Below, one piece after another: positions 60,988-64,000 of a DNA stretch of 64,000 bases (the first letter of the stretch is position 1; each line of letters opens with the position of its first letter). Origin of the DNA: Rhabdobacter roseus (GTDB taxonomy: Bacteria; Bacteroidota; Bacteroidia; Cytophagales; Spirosomataceae); contig NZ_JACHGF010000004.1 in NCBI RefSeq assembly GCF_014202275.1, forward strand, positions 332,928 through 396,927, in the 5' to 3' direction. The translations under genes were made by a program, and so were the position numbers. Below the pieces are notes generated by a model. It was not told where the DNA came from, did no database searches, and saw nothing but the letters and a program-made list of their open reading frames with translations.

Positions 60988-62376
60988 ATGAAGAAAATTT
61001 TGAAAATCGCTAAATTGTTTTGTTTTATGCTGCTATGGTGTGTAGTGGATGCCTGTAAGGATACCAAATTAACTAATGAAATTCCTCCCGCTCCTACTAT
61101 TTCTACTTCTCACCTAAGCTTTATTGAAGCGAAGCATTGGTTTAATGTTACTATCACTGAGAAAGAAAGCAGACTTCGAACAACAGGTGAAACCTCAAAC
61201 AAGAAAGAGCCGCTTTGGGAAAAAGCATACAAGTATAAATTTGATTTTGCAGAAGCGGTAGTAGTACCTCTTCAATATGAGAAAAACATTACCCCTTTCT
61301 TTGATCTTTCACAAAAAGAGCGTAAAAAGCAAGACAAAGGGCTATCTATAAACGAGCTGAATGCCTTAATTCTGTATAAGGATAGCAAAGGTCAAAATCA
61401 TTATGAGGTAATTCAGGTAGTACCTGATTATAAATATCTTCAAAGGTCTGAAAATCGCAAAAAAGTAGTGCCCTTTGAGGGTATCATTACCATAACTGAT
61501 TGGTTTGACCATCTTCAAAAAGGATTTGTTTTTGAAAAAGGTAGCATAACACAGCAGGTACTATCAACAAAGAACGCCCGTACCAGTGACTTTATACAAC
61601 AATGTGTTGTGACAGATTGGTATTCTTGTCCAGGAGGAACAACCGCTCCCGGACCTGGATGTACTTATCTTTATACGAATACCACCTGTGTAACTACCTG
61701 GTGGCCCGGTGGCGGCGGTACTAATTATGGCAGTTATGGTATCTGGGCTGGCAGCGGTGGAGGAGGCTCGGGTGGAAGCGGTGGCCCGGGTGGAAGCGGT
61801 GGCCCGGGTGGAAATGGTGGGGTGGTAGATGGCTCCCCTGGCTCTTCACCCGATGTATTCGAAAACCCTGAGTTCCAACAATGGTTTAATTACGAACTAA
61901 ATGCCGCTGAGAAACAATGGCTTTTGATTAATTATGGTAAAGCACGTGAAGCTTGGTTTAATAGAAGAGAAGCAGAAGAAGCCTCCTTTCAGCGGTACGG
62001 GTGTTATAAAAATGGCAATTGGTTTCCTGACCAAGACGGAACAAATCAAAATGCCTTCAAACACGCCTACTGGAACGCGCTGAACACAAGCGTATGGGGG
62101 CCTCAGCTAGCTCAAGGATTGGCTGATGCGCACGAGGGAAAGCCTGAGCCCGCTAATTTAGATTCAGAACCGGACTTAAATACACGCATGGATTTTCATA
62201 ACAACAGGCTTGGGCGATATATTGCGGAGCAAGTTCCTCCCGGTAGTTCTCACGCCACTATCCTGGATGCCGTTAAAACTGCCATTGATAATGGAGCTGG
62301 TAGGCGATTAAGCGATTCAAACAATTCGAACTTCGGCAGTTTACAACCCACTACCAATGCGAACCTGTGTAACTAA
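60988..62376 (+). CDS. Lipoprotein with C-terminal DUF6973-like toxin domain
   Basis: 462 residues. Lipoprotein-type N-terminus (KLFCFMLLWCVVDACKDTK), an N-terminal alpha/beta region of about 230 residues, a Gly/Ser/Pro linker from about residue 255 encoded by an 18-bp tandem repeat, and a C-terminal domain with NAFKHAYWNALN, LADAHEGKPEPANLDSEPD and MDFHNNRLGRYIAEQ. The last part matches the DUF6973 pattern (NAFRHAYW, D-x-x-NN-x-x-GR), found at the end of polymorphic toxins and secreted effectors. A 20-bp overlap with a small lipoprotein gene suggests an immunity partner. Toxicity is inference. Confidence 0.65.
   Translation: MKKILKIAKLFCFMLLWCVVDACKDTKLTNEIPPAPTISTSHLSFIEAKHWFNVTITEKESRLRTTGETSNKKEPLWEKAYKYKFDFAEAVVVPLQYEKNITPFFDLSQKERKKQDKGLSINELNALILYKDSKGQNHYEVIQVVPDYKYLQRSENRKKVVPFEGIITITDWFDHLQKGFVFEKGSITQQVLSTKNARTSDFIQQCVVTDWYSCPGGTTAPGPGCTYLYTNTTCVTTWWPGGGGTNYGSYGIWAGSGGGGSGGSGGPGGSGGPGGNGGVVDGSPGSSPDVFENPEFQQWFNYELNAAEKQWLLINYGKAREAWFNRREAEEASFQRYGCYKNGNWFPDQDGTNQNAFKHAYWNALNTSVWGPQLAQGLADAHEGKPEPANLDSEPDLNTRMDFHNNRLGRYIAEQVPPGSSHATILDAVKTAIDNGAGRRLSDSNNSNFGSLQPTTNANLCN
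61771..61817 (+). repeat. Tandem 18-bp repeat in a Gly/Ser linker
   Basis: Unit GGTGGAAGCGGTGGCCCG, two full copies (61771-61788, 61789-61806) and a partial third. Encodes GGSGGP units; copy number may vary. Confidence 0.7.
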
Positions 62377-62773
62377 GCTTCTGCTACTTAGCCTACTGGC
62401 AGCAGGAACTGGCTGCGGGCGTCACGATGACATCAACAAACAATATGTGTTTACAGACTTTTCCAAAGCGTATAAGATTAAACATGTTCCTAAAAGTGGC
62501 AATGTATACAGTGCCACTATTGAAGGACATTTTGATGGCAAACTTAGGATTAACTCCCTGTGCTATTTGGATGGAAAACTACCCTTTACAGCAGGCTATA
62601 GTGCAACACCGTGCTATGAGCGAAGCAAAGAATATGTTGATTCTGTAAAAATTGATGTAGGTACCTTCGAAATATATGTTGATGATATGGAATACAACAC
62701 CTACATCTACCCTAACACCGCCCGGCGGGGCAAGGTGACGGTGACGATACGGGAGTGGACGCCGAAAGATTAG
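62357..62773 (+). CDS. Small lipoprotein, possible immunity protein
   Basis: 138 residues with a lipoprotein signal (CVTKLLLLSLLAAGTGCG) and a beta-rich mature part (YVFTDFSKAYKIKHVPKSGNVYSATIEGHFDGK, VKIDVGTFEIYVDDMEYNTYIYPN). No family recognised. Overlaps the upstream gene by 20 bp in another frame, a sign of coupled expression; placement and cell location fit an immunity protein for the DUF6973-like domain, by inference. Confidence 0.6.
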   Translation: MRTCVTKLLLLSLLAAGTGCGRHDDINKQYVFTDFSKAYKIKHVPKSGNVYSATIEGHFDGKLRINSLCYLDGKLPFTAGYSATPCYERSKEYVDSVKIDVGTFEIYVDDMEYNTYIYPNTARRGKVTVTIREWTPKD

Positions 62774-62857
62774 GTCTTAGTAGTCAAAAGTGAGCCGCAG
62801 CGTAGTTGCTTACGCTGCGGCTCATGGCTAAAATCGCCATTGTTAACAATCATGTAC

Positions 62858-64000
62858 CTACTCCTCCACCAGCTCCGGCACGGCTCGCTTCCCCACTACT
62901 ACCCCCACCAGCATCCCGGCGATACTCGCCAGCAGGCCGTAGATCAGCGGCGGGTAGCTGGTGTCGAGCTGGAGGCACAGCAGCCAGGTACCTAGCCCCA
63001 CGGTCATGGCCAGAATACACCCCAGCTGATTGGCCCGCTGCCAGTACAGCCCGGCGGCCAGCGGCACAAACAGCGACACCAGACTAAAAGCCGACGACTC
63101 AGCGACCAGCTCAAAGATGCTCTCCCGCGTGGTAGCCATGCCAATACAGACTGCCGTGATGGCCACGATGCCCAGCCGGATGGTCCGGAGCAACTGGCGG
63201 TCGGTGAGCTCGGGCCGGAAAAACTTGACGATATTCTCGCCCAGTACCGCCGCTGGAGCCAGAATGGCGCTGCTCGTGGTGCTGAGAATAGCCGATACCA
63301 ACGCCCCAAAGAAAAGGATTTGCATGGGCAGCGCCGTATGGAGCAGCACCATGTTGGGGATGATCATCTGTGAATTGGCTTCGAGCTCCGGGTAGAGCAA
63401 ATGCCCGCACAGCCCGATGAACAGCGGTAGCAGGGCTACGGTCAGGTACATCAGCGACGACAACAGCGACGCTTTCACGGATACATCGGCCGACTTGGCC
63501 GCCATGACCCGCTGAAACACATCCTGCTGCGGGATGGAGCCTAGTCCAATCGTGATCCAGGCCGCAAAGTACTCCACGGAGCTTTTGAGGGTAAAGTCAG
63601 GGTAGAAGCGAAAAAAGCCGGGCGGCATTTTCTCTATAATGGGCGCAAAACCGCCTACTTTTTGGTACAAAAGCACCGACACAAACACCAGCCCCGCGAT
63701 GATCATGAGCGTTTGGAGGAAGTCCGTTATGGAAATAGACCACATGCCACCGCTGAGCGTATACAAAATCACGACCGCCGAACTGAGCAGAATACAAGTC
63801 GTGAGCGACCACCCCAACACGACCCGCAGCACGGTACCCATTGCCAGCAGCTGCGCGGCGATCCAGCTGAAGTAGGAAGGAATAATAAGCAGGGCTGAAG
63901 ACAGCTCCGCCGAGCGCCCAAAGCGCAGCCGAAAAAAATCACAAAACGTAATGATGTTCATTTTATAAAAACGCCGCGCGAAGAAAATCCCCACCAGAAA
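62858..64000 (-). CDS. Sodium:solute symporter (SSS family), partial
   Basis: The frame is open to the window's right edge, so the N-terminus is missing; 378 residues are seen. Membrane helices typical of SSS (ITFCDFFRLRFGRSAELSSALLIIPSYFSWIAAQLLAMG; WSISITDFLQTLMIIAGLVFVSVLL; SIPQQDVFQRVMAAKSADVS, a well conserved Na+/substrate segment). Transports an unknown organic solute with Na+. Its last 304 bp before the terminal residues are duplicated at 59413-59716. Confidence 0.88.
   Translation of the reverse strand, partial: FLVGIFFARRFYKMNIITFCDFFRLRFGRSAELSSALLIIPSYFSWIAAQLLAMGTVLRVVLGWSLTTCILLSSAVVILYTLSGGMWSISITDFLQTLMIIAGLVFVSVLLYQKVGGFAPIIEKMPPGFFRFYPDFTLKSSVEYFAAWITIGLGSIPQQDVFQRVMAAKSADVSVKASLLSSLMYLTVALLPLFIGLCGHLLYPELEANSQMIIPNMVLLHTALPMQILFFGALVSAILSTTSSAILAPAAVLGENIVKFFRPELTDRQLLRTIRLGIVAITAVCIGMATTRESIFELVAESSAFSLVSLFVPLAAGLYWQRANQLGCILAMTVGLGTWLLCLQLDTSYPPLIYGLLASIAGMLVGVVVGKRAVPELVEE
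62889..63192 (-). repeat. 304-bp duplication of the symporter 3' end, copy 2 (original)
   Basis: Part of the symporter gene; see 59413-59716. Confidence 0.85.

Overview
The window looks like chromosomal DNA of a Bacteroidota bacterium, probably order Cytophagales (this is inference; no rRNA is present). The evidence is: secreted proteins with type IX secretion C-terminal sorting domains, Bacteroidota-type promoters (TTTG about 19-20 bp upstream of TAnnTTTG), few Shine-Dalgarno sequences, and Bacteroidota-type tyrosine recombinases. The core DNA is GC-rich and crowded with a GGTACC/GGTACTT/AAGTACC word, which thins out in the most recently acquired DNA.

Layout. 1-6.7 kb: end of a cysteine desulfurase, an FMN reductase, ferrochelatase (hemH), a secreted unknown, a tandem universal stress protein, and an MBOAT/SGNH pair for O-acylation of a surface polymer. 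6.8-7.9 kb: a stand-alone nuoH. 8.0-14.8 kb: a complete nine-gene N-type ATPase operon in the order atpDCQRBEFAG, with a b-delta fused stator subunit and a c subunit carrying the sodium-ligand pattern. 15-19.8 kb: asnS, rpoN, a PAP2-like membrane protein, an enoyl-CoA hydratase and tRNA-Arg(ACG).

19.9-41.8 kb is a 21.9-kb integrative element inserted in the 3' end of tRNA-Arg(ACG). It is bounded by a 22-bp direct repeat and carries paired GGGGACG repeats near both ends. It contains two tyrosine recombinases with two small HTH proteins, a replication block (nuclease, DUF4373-like protein, DnaB-like helicase), a terminase-small-like protein, a tape-measure protein and another tail-like protein. 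No capsid, portal or large terminase gene is visible. An AT-rich three-gene cassette (22.1-24.7 kb) encodes a deoxyribosyltransferase/TIR-like protein, a four-helix membrane protein and a protein of unknown family; it is the best candidate for an undescribed defence system. Two palindromic TTGTAGA-N4-TCTACAA operators sit at the left of the element, one inside a textbook promoter.

42-50.3 kb: a CesA-like GT2 and a GT-C mannosyltransferase-like pair, two large paralogous photosystem-assembly/BNR-type secreted proteins with nearly identical C-termini, and a dolichol-phosphate-mannose-synthase-like GT2. 50.5-58.8 kb: a DUF2520 oxidoreductase-like protein, an N-acylglucosamine 2-epimerase, a KdsC-like phosphatase, sbcD-sbcC and a secreted esterase.

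58.9-64 kb is a rearranged zone. It holds a DUF433 antitoxin-like gene with what looks like the remains of its toxin, an IS4-type transposase fused in frame to a 304-bp duplicated piece of a sodium:solute symporter gene, a DUF6973-type putative toxin lipoprotein with an overlapping small lipoprotein, and the 3' part of the symporter gene itself, which runs off the window.
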